DNA of 64,000 nt from NCBI GenBank assembly GCA_030142905.1, contig JASJOG010000120.1, positions 434,001 to 498,000 on the forward strand. Reading direction: 5' to 3'. Shown here piece by piece: positions 10,947 to 23,047 of this stretch. Below the pieces are notes generated by a model. It was not told the DNA's origin. It searched no databases and saw only the letters and a list, made by a program, of their open reading frames with translations. How positions within the stretch are numbered: position 1 is the stretch's first letter; each line of letters begins with the position of its first letter. The DNA comes from Heliopora coerulea. Lineage: Eukaryota; Cnidaria; Anthozoa; Scleralcyonacea; Helioporidae. Made by a program: the position numbers and the translations under genes.

Positions 10947-11910
10947 TAATTGTTTTTCTAAGATATGTGGTTAGCGAACGTTGACATGTCTGAATGTTGA
11001 AATAGTACCGTGAACTGGGTTAATTTTATTCTCTTAAATTCTGCTGAAAATATGCTAAAGTGAAAAGCTATCAAAGGAATTTCAAATGATTCAAAACGCT
11101 TATTTCGGCTTATAAGGTGGAAAATGATGCACTGTAATATTTATCAAGGGACTGGTTACGTGAAAAGAATTCAACTTAGGTCACTGATCGGTCACATTGA
11201 ATAAGCACTGCTTAGATATATGTGATACACGTGACACAGCATACGATCCAAGTGGTTTCTTATTCACGATACCAGTTATGCTAACTGAATATTAATGATA
11301 GCAATAATATCAATGATACTATTGATACATGTGATTATTTACATTATACATGTAAAACGAGTGATGCGTTTACTACAAACGATACGTTTGACACGAGTCA
11401 AACCAGTGATACTTGAGAATCATCTTATGCAAGTGATCTGTGATGCTCAGTAATTGAAACCCTTACCTTACTTAACTTTCCTTCCCCGCATTATCCATCA
11501 CCCACCTGATTACTAACCTAGTTTTTAGCCGATCCAGGTAAGGGAAGATGAATTAATCGAGTAGCGTGGTTTGCAAAACAATTTTCCAGAGTGGCATATA
11601 GACTTGCAAAGTTCTCTAAAAGCATCCTTGAGTTCAAAATCTAAAAGCATCTTGGCTATTTTATGACGTTGGATTACATTTCATATTGTTATAAAATTAG
11701 ACGAAACTCGATCGCAGAAACTCGTTGTTGGAATACTGGTTAAATATGCATAAAGTAAAGTTGAAAAGAAGTTGTGCCGATCTAGCAGGTTCATCATTTT
11801 TGTTTGTTGATACCACATGTCAAGCCAGTCAAAATTCACTGGAAGCAAATAGTTAATACAGAAATTATAAGAAAGTGAAGAAGAAATGTACAGCCTTGGG
11901 CAGGCTCGTT

Positions 11911-13444
11911 TTGATATGTATTTTGGAGCAAACATGTCCGAATAACTTTAATCTCTCATGACTCCCACGAGTTACAACCACACGATATGGTTTCTAACAA
12001 CCGATAGAGGAGATGACTTGAAATAACAATGTCGTAGGGAAGTGAACAGAAAGAACCACAAAATCAAACAAAGTAGCCACCGAAAAAGCAAGTTTGAACC
12101 AAGCAATCTAATTCTCAAAGAAGTCTTGAGGTTTACTTATTGATGGGCAATGGATCTTGGCCAATTTTTTTTGTAAAGACCAACTGCAGAATTGCTAACA
12201 AGCTTGTCACCATAGCAATAATATCCTAAATTCAAACACGAGTAAATTTTGCTTTTAATTTGGACATGCGGTGTTCTTTTGTCCGACCTTTATCCGTTAT
12301 GAGAACTAAAATTAAGGATATTAGAAACAAATTGTACGAATAAAATCTGTTAGCTTTGTCAACTAAGTCGATGTAAACGCTAGTGTCTTTTGATAGGACG
12401 TATTTAATGTGACGACTGATGATCATATCTCAGCCGGTAAGGTTCTGTTGTCGAAACTCGTTTGAAATATTTTATCTGTTTAAATTAAATAATTATTTTT
12501 CATCTCATAACAATAAATCAATTAAAACAATTTAGTTGAATGTTCTAAAATATTTCGAAACTTCAAAGTGTTATGCATAGTGTCGACCTAAAACTAGTGA
12601 CCATCGGAAAACATTGTTTTCCTGAATTCAACTTCTAAATGTATAATATGTGAAAATGAAAATGTTTTCAAATGTAAAGGAATCTATCAATGTGTGTAAT
12701 AGTCTTGAATTGAAAAAGGAAATAGTTTTACTCATTACATTTCTGTTCCTGATGGCCACCTGCTTGGAATAAATTCTGTGTTGTTCCTGGACAAAATCTG
12801 CCATCAAATTTCCACCTTGTGGTGTATTTTAAACATTTAATTACCGCTATCTTGCCGGGCAGAACTGTATTGGCATATATATATATGTCTTTCAAATAAC
12901 ATGTCATTTGTGTATAACGTCTACCGTGGACATTAACCTGTAAGTTCCGCTCTCAATAAACGTTACGATTACAGCGTGACGGTCCTGACATGTTTTATGT
13001 GAACGATACCACAGAAGTTAAATTCAGGACTAGTTCTGGGGCGACATACTACATAAACATAACATGCAGTAACTCATGTACTGGACAAGGACATTTAATC
13101 TTAATTGACGTCATTTGTCAGAAACATTATATTTGGTAACTACTGAACTCGTGTAGTTGATTTGCAACTGTGCCTTTATTTCATAAAACTGCTATTGAGT
13201 CGCTGTGTAACCAATTTGTAAACCTATAAGCTAGTATTTTAAGCTAATAACGACAAAATAATTAATCAATTAATTAATTGAAAAAACTAATTTTCCAACG
13301 CTAAAACATTTGAAAGTGCAAACTTGGTAATATTCATAGATGATCGTTGGATGTTCGTCAAGTTTAAACGTTAAAAAAACCAGTTTTTGAATCGCAGACG
13401 GGGATCAAAATCTAATGACCGAAGAGACACTCGAACCATTGCTT
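11911..13444. other. Probable intron, no feature recognised
   Basis: AT-rich, with only short chance ORFs. A short TATATATATATG run occurs near 12885. No exon with recognisable homology. Confidence 0.4.
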
Positions 13445-13570
13445 GACTCTCGATAACTTATTTGTTAGAGGGTCTCACTGGTGATCAAGAAGGTTGCGGG
13501 TTCAATCCCCGTCTCGGGTTCAAAAATCGTTTTTCTAAAATTTGAGCTTGATGAACGTCCAACGATCATT
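13445..13570 (+). repeat. SINE family 1 copy with body
   Basis: The head is degenerate at its 5' end (CTCTCGATAACTTATTTGTT), but the 3' half (GGTTGCGGGTTCAATCCCCG) and the body (ATCGTTTTTCTAAAATTTGA) are well preserved. Confidence 0.65.
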
Positions 13571-13726
13571 TAAAAAAACACTGAATTTTCTTACTTTCTT
13601 TGATCGCGTTTAACTGGTTGGTCAATTGAGTAAACAGCAACTCACTAGTTAAAGCTCGTATGATTTGGTGCAGTAGTTGAAACATCTATCAAAGAGTTTA
13701 TAATGATAACATTTTTCACTGTATAG

Positions 13727-13783
13727 GTAACGACTTCAGAAAGCGATCTCATTCGGAGGATGACCCGAACTACAACAAGGAAA
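13727..13783 (+). CDS. 57-nt phase 1-1 exon
   Basis: Acceptor CACTGTATAG ends at 13726 and donor GAAA|GTAAGT follows 13783. It adds 19 codons (NDFRKRSHSEDDPNYNKE) and starts with GT to complete a Gly codon, as the ROCO exon does. It is hydrophilic and highly charged, with no recognised domain. Two clean splice sites, a length divisible by three and the same phase as its neighbours support it. Confidence 0.5.
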
Positions 13784-13899
13784 GTAAGTATTTTTTGGTT
13801 TGATTTTGGGGTTTTTTATTTTTGTTTTTGGTGAATGTGTTTTTGTTTTTGTTTAACATCTGTCTTTCCTTATGAGTTAATGGTAGTCTCACAACCATT

Positions 13900-13999
13900 T
13901 TAACTCTCTCAAGGCGGCATAGGACTTCTGTTATTTTACTAAGACTAACGCCAGACGATTTTACTCTTCAACACGGAGCTCCCGCCTCGAAAGAGTTAA
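13900..13999. mobile_element. Short TTAA-flanked MITE-like repeat
   Basis: 100 bp from TTAACTCTCTC to AAAGAGTTAA, with an internal CTAACGCCAGACGATTTTAC motif. The same structure recurs at 26579-26678, 26686-26786 and 50377-50464. TTAA flanks are typical of piggyBac-type insertions; family assignment is inference. Confidence 0.55.
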
Positions 14000-16273
14000 C
14001 ACATCTTTGAATACCCAAAAGGTATGTGATTCCTAAGAGGGAGGTTAGTACAAGGAAAAGTTTGCCCTCAATCTTAACTGAGATCACCGGTTGAGGTCCG
14101 TCCTGTCAAAACTTTGGGGGAAAATTTTCCCGAAACGGATCAGGAATGTTTGATATATGACTTACTTTTCACAGTTTTTGTTTACATTTACCCTTTTTCT
14201 GAAGGTCTTAGATTTGCTGCCGGTGGCTGTAGCCCGCAAGAGTTAATAAAACGGATAGGTGTTTGTACGTCAAAAGGGTCAAGAAGTTGCTGAAACTTAC
14301 GAGATGAGTTAGTTTTTCATCTCGGAAGATTTGGCAGTTACTTGACCTTTTTCGCTTTTTTGCAAATCGTAAAGCGCTTTCTACACTGCATTCTAAATTT
14401 AACATTTATTCCCTTTTTAAACCATTCGGAAAAGGTGATTAGGTAGAGCTCAGGGCCGGGGAAACAGCCGAATGACACAGCCAAGTGGGTTCAACAGTCA
14501 ACCAATGACCAATTCGACCCTAAAACTGACTTATTGTGTAATTTCAGGTTACCTTGATATTATCCCGGTACACAAGGTTGTAATATTGCACGCAATTTCA
14601 CCACAGTTGCTAAATAATACACACTAGGATGAAAAGTTTTACAGAATTAGGCGTCATTGGCATTAGAGTTAGGGAAGCGAACTAAAGAAAAATTAACGTC
14701 AGGATATGCTTAGGATTAGTTCTCATTAGCCTATAGTTGTATTGTTTTTTGTATTTTGTTTTCTTTTTTGCTGCAATCTCATCATCTTCAGAATTTTACT
14801 CAGTATTACTTACAGTCTTGCACTATGTGTCCTGGTTTTCTGTTCACCATGTCGGAAAAAAATCACATGAGTGTAATATAGATTCCGACAATAAGCAAAC
14901 TTGGTTTGTTATCGTGATTTACACACAAAGTCTATGAAAATGGCAAAAGTTGAAAATTCAACCAGTCACGTGGTATACCGGCACTGAAATATGAAAGGGT
15001 CAAGTTTAATAATAATGGGGAGTCTATCTTGATATTTCAAGAACCTAAAAGTGAGCTTCAGTATAAAGCTTAATTAACAGTGGCTTCTACATCTGCTCAG
15101 AAATATAGTTCCTGTATGTTTGCAGCATTTGGCGTTCATCTTTTTAATGCCAGTGCTCCAACAAAAGGTAAATTGAAGGGGGGAAGATTTAACTGTCTTT
15201 GCGGTTGTTTTAATTTCAAAGTAACACTAATTAGCTAGTGGCATTTGTGAAACAATGACTTTGATGGTCTGAATGCTTGGAAAGCGCGTTTCCCACAATT
15301 TGGGCAAAGAAATTTTTGAACGTTCAGCCATTCAAGATTGGTAACCCATGCATTTGTACATCATACATCAACGTTTTTAAGCACTGCAGGTGATGCAGGT
15401 GCCACTGTAGTACTGTGGGGAAGTCTAAACCTACAATTGTCTTATTACTAGCTAAGTCAATTAACTTGTATATCGGCTCATTTCTGCAGTGTCGTTGCTG
15501 TTACAGTAATGAAAAACCAAATTTTTAAAATTTTTTTATCTTTTTAACTGAAGTAGCGCTACGGCAGTGCCTCGTCACTATGGAGTCCACTACAAACTCT
15601 AAATCTACGTTTTGAAGATACACGTTTACTGGCTTTATCAACGCGTCATAAATTCATGATAAGTTGGCCTTCTCACAAGTGTGATGGTCTACTTTTCAGT
15701 AACAGCCTTCGTTGTTCTATTGACATAACGCCCATGCACGGTCACCTGTTTGACTACCATGAGAGAGGCCTTAGAGGAGCACTTTTGCAACTGCTTCCGT
15801 TTGAGTCTTAGAGTGTACAGTTATGGCGTTCGAAAATTTGCTTCATAAAACATACATTTTATTTGTACTACCTTCTGGGGATTGCAAACCGAAGTATTTG
15901 TGTCTTAAACAGAATTCTGAAAATATAAGCTTTTGGTTGTTCGTGTCAGAAAGAAAAAGGCCATTATTTGAGGAACAAATCTCATTTTAACTCTGACGAT
16001 GACTGTAACTAATTCAAATTAACAATTACCAATCACAACAGTCTCAAAGCTGTTCTGCTCCGGATGACTAACTTCAATCACCAATCAACATTATATTGGT
16101 TCTAAACATTAATTTCTGATTTTGAAGATAACTCTTTCTTAGAAGGTGGAAACGTTAATTACACACATCAACAGTTTATCACTTGAAACAAGTTTAGTAT
16201 ATAATCCCTAAAGGTTGATCCGTCACCGCTTTTGTTGTTGGAAAATACTGATTGTTGCTTTTGGGTTTTCAAG
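14000..16273. other. Probable intron, no feature recognised
   Basis: No supported gene. A 42-nt segment at 15126-15167 is bounded by acceptor- and donor-like sites in phase 1-1, but its peptide has no relative here, so it is not called as an exon. Confidence 0.4.
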
Positions 16274-16342
16274 AGAGAAAACGCTTCGACGAGTCAACTT
16301 ATGAAGGAGATGAACCAAGTACGAGTGGAGAGTCAGTTCAAG
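16274..16342 (+). CDS. 69-nt phase 1-1 exon, copy 3 of the linker-exon family
   Basis: Acceptor TTGGGTTTTCAAG and donor CAAG|GTACAT bound exactly 69 nt. Core peptide is STYEGDEPSTSGESVQ. Both the exon and its intron flanks resemble copy 1 (upstream ACTGATTGTTGCTTTTGGGT against ACTGATTATTGCCTTATGTT), so the duplication unit included intron sequence. Other reading frames through the exon are also partly open, but only this phase gives the shared peptide. Confidence 0.65.
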
Positions 16343-18301
16343 GTACATTTACAAATTATTGAAATGACGAATCTTGTCAAACCACTAAGACATGGATGTT
16401 ACTGTCATACATGTTCAATTAGGGGTGCTAATAGCAATAAACCATTGGATCTTTATTAAACTATGAATTTTATGTAATCCTGCCTTTACATCTGATATTT
16501 TGCTGCATTCCTCTCACTTTACTATTCCCGAACAATGCATTCGTCGCTCATATACCTTTGTGAGGGTTAATGTGAACAAAAATTCCAATGTGATGCACGT
16601 ATACCTTGCAAGTAGACAACAAAAATATAGTTTCTTCAATTTTTTTCTCACGCACTAAACGAACAGAAGCAAGCTTTTCATTTGTATTATCTCTTGATAC
16701 TTAAAAGTTTCGTAAAACAATCGGATGAATGACGTTTAGCTTCCAGTTACTCGCCGACTTTGTCATTGAGAATGGCCAGTTGCCAAGAACATTTGTTCTT
16801 TTAGTATTACTTGTTCAGATACGCTCACCTTGACTTTGATGGCCAACTGTTAATTGACATCCTTGCAAAATCCGCACAATGCCCTCTGCGATATTGTCGC
16901 CTCTCAATAACCACCCACGTACTCCTTCTTACGGACTTTGTTCGAGGTTCACTAATCACGCACTCGTGAGCCCGTAAGAAACAAAGCTACAATAAAACTT
17001 ATTATATGACTGAACTCTTTAGCCGTATGCACGCCAAATAACGAGTGCTGGTTGGCTACCTAGCCGTGGAATCAATTTCTGTACAGACCAGCAACTATTG
17101 TTGTAAAAATTTCCGAGTTAATTTCAAGACTAAGAAACCAGATTCAGGTCGACATCCTTAAGACTAGCAACAACAAAATCCTTGCAACTAAATTACAAAG
17201 ATTATTTTTCGAAGATAATTTTAAGGGGAAACTTGGTGAACAGGTAGAGAAAAACACGAAGTCATTGATAAAAACAAGCAAGTAAATCTAAACTGCCCCC
17301 TTGTGAAACAATAAGAGAGCTAAAAGCGACGCAGGAAGGAACCAAAAACCATAGAATAAATACCTAATTAGCATAATATTTTCGGTGCGGGAAAGGTATT
17401 TGCGTTCGGTATTTTCGGGCTGACTCCGTTTCTTCGCCTCTTTATTGGGAGGAAGATCTCCTGCAAATACTCGCCAGTGCAGACCGCATAAATCGTTAAT
17501 AGAGAATGTCACGACAAACCATTTACGGTCACTACACTTTTGGAGAATTGTAACATAGTCCAAAATCTAAATTCATAAATATTAACTACTTTAGGTGTGT
17601 TCATGATTTCGGGATGAAGAGAATGATGTCACTATCATGGAAGGACCTTTGCTAGATGTTTCTTGTTAAAATGTTGCTAGGAGTGGCCCGGACGGTGATG
17701 TCTGCTAACCGGCCACACTCCGGATATGGTGGTCAGTTAAAAATGTCTGGCTTGTTACTGGATAGTTTCTTTTTTGTCATACAAAAATAATTTTTGTAAA
17801 AATTGAAGCGTTACTATGAAAACTTCTTGAGGCAAGATGGAAACTTAATCTAAAACTGGCAGTTTACCAGTAAAATAGAATCTTAAGTGAAACTTAAACA
17901 GAATCTCGAGAACTATTCCTTTTTAAAACAGTCATTCAGCCTAAGCTTTATGTATCTGAAATATGTGCAAGTCAGTTTGGTCGTGGGGGATTGTATTCAC
18001 AAAAATTCTATATTTTATGTTCTGAATAGTATACTTTGTTAAATTCTCCAGGAAGATTGAATGAATTTTTTTTATATCTCCTCGTATAGCTTTGTATTAA
18101 GACACTGATCCGAAGCTAAAAATTTAACTATCAGATTATCCAGGTGGATACTTATACTATTCGGCCAGATGCCGGGTAATGATAAAAACCCACTTTCCTG
18201 CTTGATTATCCAACCAGATAGTTCATCCTATGGTTCCCTAGTTGTAGCGAGCCGAAGGATTTCTCCAGCTTCTAAGCTTTATAAAATCGCTGGAGCTCTT
18301 A
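16343..18301. other. Probable intron, no feature recognised
   Basis: No supported gene. The 91-codon minus-strand ORF at 17288-17563 has no recognised motif. Confidence 0.4.
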
Positions 18302-18727
18302 CACCTTTTGCTGTTTATTACCAGAAAATATACTATCATTAACCCCAAACTCAAACTCATTAACGCAAAATTACATTCATTTTATTCAATCGACATTCAC
18401 TAGAGCGGATAGACAACCATTTGCATCTAAGGGCATTCCGTTGCACCAATAGACGACTATTAGCACCATTTTACTGTTCATCAGGGATGGTAAAATTTCA
18501 ATTATGCAAGAGAAGTATTTCGCCTAATTGAAATTTTACTATCCGTAATGTATAGTAGAATAGTGTTAGTAGTCGTCTGTTGGCGTTATGGAATGCCCAT
18601 AGATGCAAATTGTTGTGTATCTACGCTAGTGAATATCGATTGAATAAAATGAATGTATTTTTGAGTTAATGAGTTTGAGATTGGGGTTAATGAAAGTATA
18701 TTTACTGGTAATTAACAGCAAAAGGTG
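18302..18727. mobile_element. Foldback (long inverted-repeat) DNA element, TA target site
   Basis: Arms of about 205 and 201 bp (18302-18506 and 18527-18727) are inverted copies with scattered mismatches and a 20-nt loop. Ends are CACCTTTTGCTG and CAGCAAAAGGTG, each flanked by TA (18300-18301 and 18728-18729), as expected of a Tc1/mariner-type insertion. There is no transposase. A transcript through it would form a long hairpin. Confidence 0.8.
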
Positions 18728-19353
18728 TACTATATTGTTTGATCTAGATTCCCAGAGCATTAATATAGTCCCTGATCAACGAATTTTCCTAAACTATGCA
18801 TATTTATTTCGTTTCCTATCACTAATCAAACGAATATTAGCTTGAATTTGTTTCACGATTCACTTACAAAATTAAAACTGCGCTTTCATTCCAAGATTCT
18901 TATGAGTATCTAATTCCCTACACAGTTACATACAGGGGCGGATGAAGAGGGTAGCAAAGGTAACGAATGCTACTGTCGTATTTTCCTGGTGAAAATCAAC
19001 AATTTGATAAAAATATCAGAACCAGTAAAACTTCTATTTATTTATAGAAAGACTAAAATTGCAACTTGTTCTGCCTCGTTTCTTGTAATTAAAAGTCGTT
19101 TTAAGCACTTGACAAATAATTTTTCTGAGAAAGTTCAAGGATTTGCTGCAAAAATAGTCACTGAAAAAGTATGGAGAAATGGTAAATTAGGATTACAAAT
19201 TTAGAAAAATGCCGAAAGAAAACAGTTAAATTGTTACTAATCGCGGAAAAGCTTTTGTGCAGCTATAGCCAATGACATTTAATCCATTTTCTGCTGGACT
19301 TCTTTCGGACCAGCCATTTATGGTATTTCATATATCATTCTTTCATTTCTTAG

Positions 19354-19662
19354 TCGATCAGCCTGAAAGCCAACGTACCAAAGAACAGACTATTGATAAT
19401 CTTGATCCGTTGATAAGGCAGAGAATTTGCGAGAAATTAGACATAGAAGATGACGTTGGTGGAGATTATCGGGAACTAGCTACTCGTTTTGGGATGGCAT
19501 ATGACGACATTGATCTTATTTCGCAACAGACGAACCAAACAAATAAAGTGCTCAGATGGATTGCACGAAATCCTCAAAACAACATTGATGAACTTAAAGA
19601 TGTTTTGCGGGACATGGAACGGTTGGATTGCGTAAGGATTATCGAAAAACCTCCGAAGTCAG
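19354..19662 (+). CDS. Death domain exon (phase 1-1)
   Basis: The 309-nt exon lies between acceptor TTTCATTTCTTAG and donor TCAG|GTACGG and encodes 103 residues. The fold signature is that of a Death domain: VGGDYRELATRFGMAYDDID, then a helix with VLRWIARNP, then IDELKDVLRDMERLDCVRII near the C-terminus. Death domains mediate homotypic assembly in apoptosis and innate immune signalling. The exon shares phase 1-1 with the ROCO and linker exons, which allows modular joining. ROCO plus Death domain is the combination seen in DAPK1; whether these two exons are spliced together is not shown by the sequence. Confidence 0.85.
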
Positions 19663-20907
19663 GTACGGTTGATTACGCCACCTCATTGTTTCTTTTTTCT
19701 TTTAAAATCCCGAAAATGTGTACAAATCCTAATCCTAAACCTTACCCCAACCTTTGGGTTTATACACATTTTCTGGGTTCTTAATGAACGAAGAAGAAAT
19801 TATCTGGCACTATACTTAATCTGATTCTGTTGGAATTTGCCGGTCCGCACGTGAATTTACGAGTAAGTGCAGTTTGCACTCAAATACAGTAGGTCGAATC
19901 TGACATTAATTAAACAAGATGGGGTGTCTGTAGGGAGTAGACCCCACAGGACTAGTTTCTCTTTGATAATTGTGTCTTATCCTTAAAACAAGACAAACAT
20001 GCTCCCTAGTCAGATTTTAATACCGTTACTGTTGTTTGGAATGTTTTCAACATGAATTGAGCATTTAGACCGACCAAGTCACACAAAGGGGAGCAAACTT
20101 ACTTACATCTCTGTTATAAACGAGCATTTTAACAAAACAAAACAAAGGAAAACGAACCTTCTTTCCTTTTAACGTACCGATCCTTACAGTCTGCAGTCCT
20201 TCAAATGGCTTATCGTCCATTTGGAGTGGTAAAACTTTATCTCTTAACGTGTCTGCTTGTTACAAAGTGATTTAGCATCTTTGATACCATACGACATTTG
20301 CCAATTACCGACAGACTGACTTGACGTACCACCTCATGAGTTTATTCGCTGTAGTTTTGCAACAAACGGATTACTTAGCTGGCAGATTTTTTCTTCCACT
20401 CAACTTGGTGCTTTGTGCGACCGATGTTGATAATCGGGGTTATCGTTTTTAAAGCCAGGACTCATCTGATGAAACTTGTATTCTCTCACTTGTTCGATTA
20501 GGTCAGTAACATTTCTCTTAAGGGTGGACTCTTTCGGAAATTGATTAAATCTCTGAAACTTGTCCCTTGTCAGGTAGAGGATGGTCTCTATAGTCGGATA
20601 TAGAAACCTTTCTCTTGTAGCATAAATTCTTGGCATTTTATTGTCGTAGCACTAGAATTATTTCTTTTACATTCCTGTCCTTTAGCCCATCGTTAGTCCA
20701 ATTTTTATTTTTACGTCTATGCACCTAATGGTCAGATCGGTGTGATTAAGACTGTTGTCAGTTTATACCTCTACTCTGATTAGGATTAAAGACTTCACTA
20801 ATTATCTGGGTTGGGTTGGCAACATGAGCAAAGTCCTCTTTCGTTTTGCATATAGCTCAGAATTACCTTCGAGTCCGTTCTTAAACAAAGACCACCGCGT
20901 ATCCGCG
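19663..20907. other. Probable intron, no feature recognised
   Basis: No supported gene or repeat. Its last part contains GACCACCGCGTATCCGCGT, which has a near copy at 23131-23149 on the far side of the LTR element. Confidence 0.4.
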
Positions 20908-21077
20908 TGTGCATTTGATAGATTAGACACACCCCTTCCTCTTATTGAACAGTAGAGGTTAGGAGAGCACAAAAGGACAACACATGTATGGTAAAGTCAA
21001 GGTGGGATGTTGTTGAACGTTGTTCAGGATATAATAAATTGTGTATATTAGTTGCTTGTTTTGTTGACTTTATCACA
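20908..21077 (+). repeat. 5' LTR of the small gypsy element
   Basis: 170 bp, TG...CA. Shared blocks with the 3' LTR include CCCCTTCCTCTTATTG, GGACAACACATGTATGGTAA and ACTTTATCACA. Differences between the LTRs indicate an old insertion. Confidence 0.85.
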
Positions 21078-21166
21078 TTTGGTGACAGCGGTGCTTGAGT
21101 TGCACTAAAGGAAACAATTACAGTAAGTTGCAGACCCATCAAGCCTGTGAAGGTGAGCAATTGATT

Positions 21167-21502
21167 ATGGCACAACGCCTTCGAAATCGAAAAGAAGATT
21201 TTCCTGACGAAGGACGTTCGGAAAAAAGCTTCGAGAGTTCCTCAAATGAGTTATTTGGTTTTATGCTTATGATGAATGAAGAGAGAAAACAAGAACGTGA
21301 AGCTGAACGACAGCGTCAAGAACCTAAAACACAACGCCGTGTTGAACAGGATCAACACGTCCACGATCTCTTGTCGACTGTGTGGCAAAGACAGGAGAAG
21401 ATTCGGAAATTAACGCAGGAATTTGCTTATGTTATCCAAACATTTCCAGGTCGACCTGACATTTCCACTCATCGAATAACAACAGAGGTTCAGCCTATTT
21501 GA
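21167..21502 (+). pseudogene. Truncated gag fused to the pol spacer
   Basis: An ATG at 21167 opens MAQRLRNRKEDFP, then a highly charged, probably coiled-coil stretch (EERKQEREAERQRQEPKTQ). The frame ends in FPGRPDISTHRITTEVQPI, which resembles the segment just upstream of RT in gypsy pol. Gag C-terminus, nucleocapsid and protease are missing, so an internal deletion joined gag to pol. Confidence 0.65.
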
Positions 21503-21534
21503 CAATGACCGTAACGATACCGCAATCCCAATAG

Positions 21535-22842
21535 AAAACAGTGGAGAAGGATTTGAAGAAAATGGAAGAAATGGACATCATCGAACCATCTCGATGGGAA
21601 TGGTCGTCTCCAATAGTCCCCGTCAAAAAAATGACGGCACCGTACGTTTTTGTGTTGACTACTGCCTCTAAAATGATGTATCACTCTTTGATGCTTACCC
21701 GATGCCTCAGACGGATGATACAATTGATAAACTAGGAAAGGCGAAATACATTTCCACAGTCGACTTGACGAGGGGATATTGGCAAAATCCCAATGGAAGA
21801 AACATCCAAAGAGACAAAGGCATTTGTCACTCCCTTTGGACTATACCAATTCAAGACGATACCCTTTGGCTTTACACGTCCCTTCCCTGCCTCATTTCAG
21901 AGAATGATGGACAATATCCTGTAGGGTACCAAAGATTTCTGCGATGCCCTTCTCGGCGACATCTTGATATTCAGCAACAGTTAGGATGAACACTTATCTC
22001 ACCTACGCAAAATACTAGAACGCCTCCGTCAAGCCGAATTAGCAGCAAACCCGAAGAAGTGCAGTTTCACCATGGCCCGTGTTAATTTTCTTCAACATGC
22101 AGTTGGTGGAGGTACTGTTGAACCACAGACAAGTGAAATACTGTCTATTCAACAATTCTCCCGACCAAAATTAAGACAGAAGTGAAGTCCTTCCTTGGAT
22201 TAACAGGGTACTACCGCAAGTTTATTCCTGAGTATGCCACGATTTCCACTCCGCTATCTGACCTGACTAAGAATACCCAAACATTCTTTTGGAATGAAGA
22301 TTGCGTGCAGGCTTTCACTAAACTGAAGCAAATCCTAAGTTCATCGCCGGTCCTTCAAAATCCGGATTTTGTCAAAGAATTTATACTTCAGACCGATGCA
22401 TCAATTCGAGGGTTCGGTGGGGTATTGACGCAAATTGATGTCATGACGATGGCAATGAACACCCAGTGGTCTATCTGAGTTGCAAGTTGCTTCCTCAGTA
22501 GCAACGCTATTCTGCTATCGAAAAAAAAAATACCTGGTAAATTGAATGGGCCATTGAGTCCCTCCGCATATATCTATAAGGTCAACAATTCTAAGTTGTC
22601 ACAGACCACAAAATCTTCAGTGACTAGACCGAATGCAGAACTGAAATAACCGTTTGGCTTACTGGTGTTTTAAATTACAGCAATACCGATTTAACGTGAC
22701 TCGACGTAGTGGCAAAGATAACCTGAACGCAGACTATTTGTCCAAGATTTGTAAGAACTGTCAAATGATAACGAACACTTGCATTTATGTCTCAACTGAT
22801 GTTCATTCAGGTTTTCTGATAGCTTTCATGATGGTCAAATAA
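21535..22842 (+). pseudogene. Gypsy reverse transcriptase / RNase H relic
   Basis: Readable in pieces: EKDLKKMEEMDIIEPSRWEW and STVDLTRGYWQ (RT), a LLGDILIFS segment in another frame (active-site strand altered), then FLGLTGYYRKFIPEYATIS and LQTDASIRGFGGVL (RT end and RNase H), ending in VTRRSGKDNLNADYLSK. Several stops and frameshifts. No integrase follows before the polypurine tract. Confidence 0.8.
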
Positions 22843-22885
22843 TCTTTTTGGGTTGAAATTTTATTTTCTTCGAATGAGGGGGAAG

Positions 22886-23047
22886 TGTGATTTATTCGAC
22901 ATACCCCTTCCTCTTATTGGACAAGAGAGGTTAGGAGAGTGCCAAAGGACAACACATGTATGGTAAAGTCAAGGAGGAAGGTTGTTAAACGTTGTTCAAC
23001 ATAATAAATTGTGTACATAAGTTGCATCTTTTGTTCACTTTATCACA
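22886..23047 (+). repeat. 3' LTR of the small gypsy element
   Basis: 162 bp, begins TGTGATTTATTCGACATACC directly after the purine tract and ends TTTATCACA. Homologous to 20908-21077. Confidence 0.85.

Larger units (their letters stand above)
10128..11910. repeat. Segmental duplication block A (partner at 39536-42275)
   Basis: Collinear blocks with 39.5-42.3 kb include GTGCTCAGTTTAAAC, GACATGGTGATATCA, a run of repeated GATAC-type triplets, TATGCAAGTGAT and AAAATTCACTGGAA. Block A is shorter because block B carries a 0.7 kb DNA element. Block A contains two SINE heads. Confidence 0.75.
20908..23047 (+). mobile_element. Small, internally deleted Ty3/gypsy LTR element
   Basis: Two LTRs (20908-21077 and 22886-23047) enclose a gag N-terminus fused to a partial pol. 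A polypurine tract (GAATGAGGGGGAAG) abuts the 3' LTR. Integrase is absent and RT has stops and frameshifts. At 2.1 kb it is far below the usual 5 kb or so, so it is a deletion derivative that could move only in trans. The immediate 5-bp flanks (CCGCG, GTCCA) do not match as a target duplication. Confidence 0.85.

Noticed and set aside
15126..15167. 42-nt phase 1-1 exon
   Set aside because: Splice-like ends and phase fit, but there is no homology to other exons and the peptide is not linker-like.
17288..17563. 91-codon minus-strand ORF with hydrophobic C-terminus
   Set aside because: No recognised motif, no splice or promoter context; chance is sufficient.
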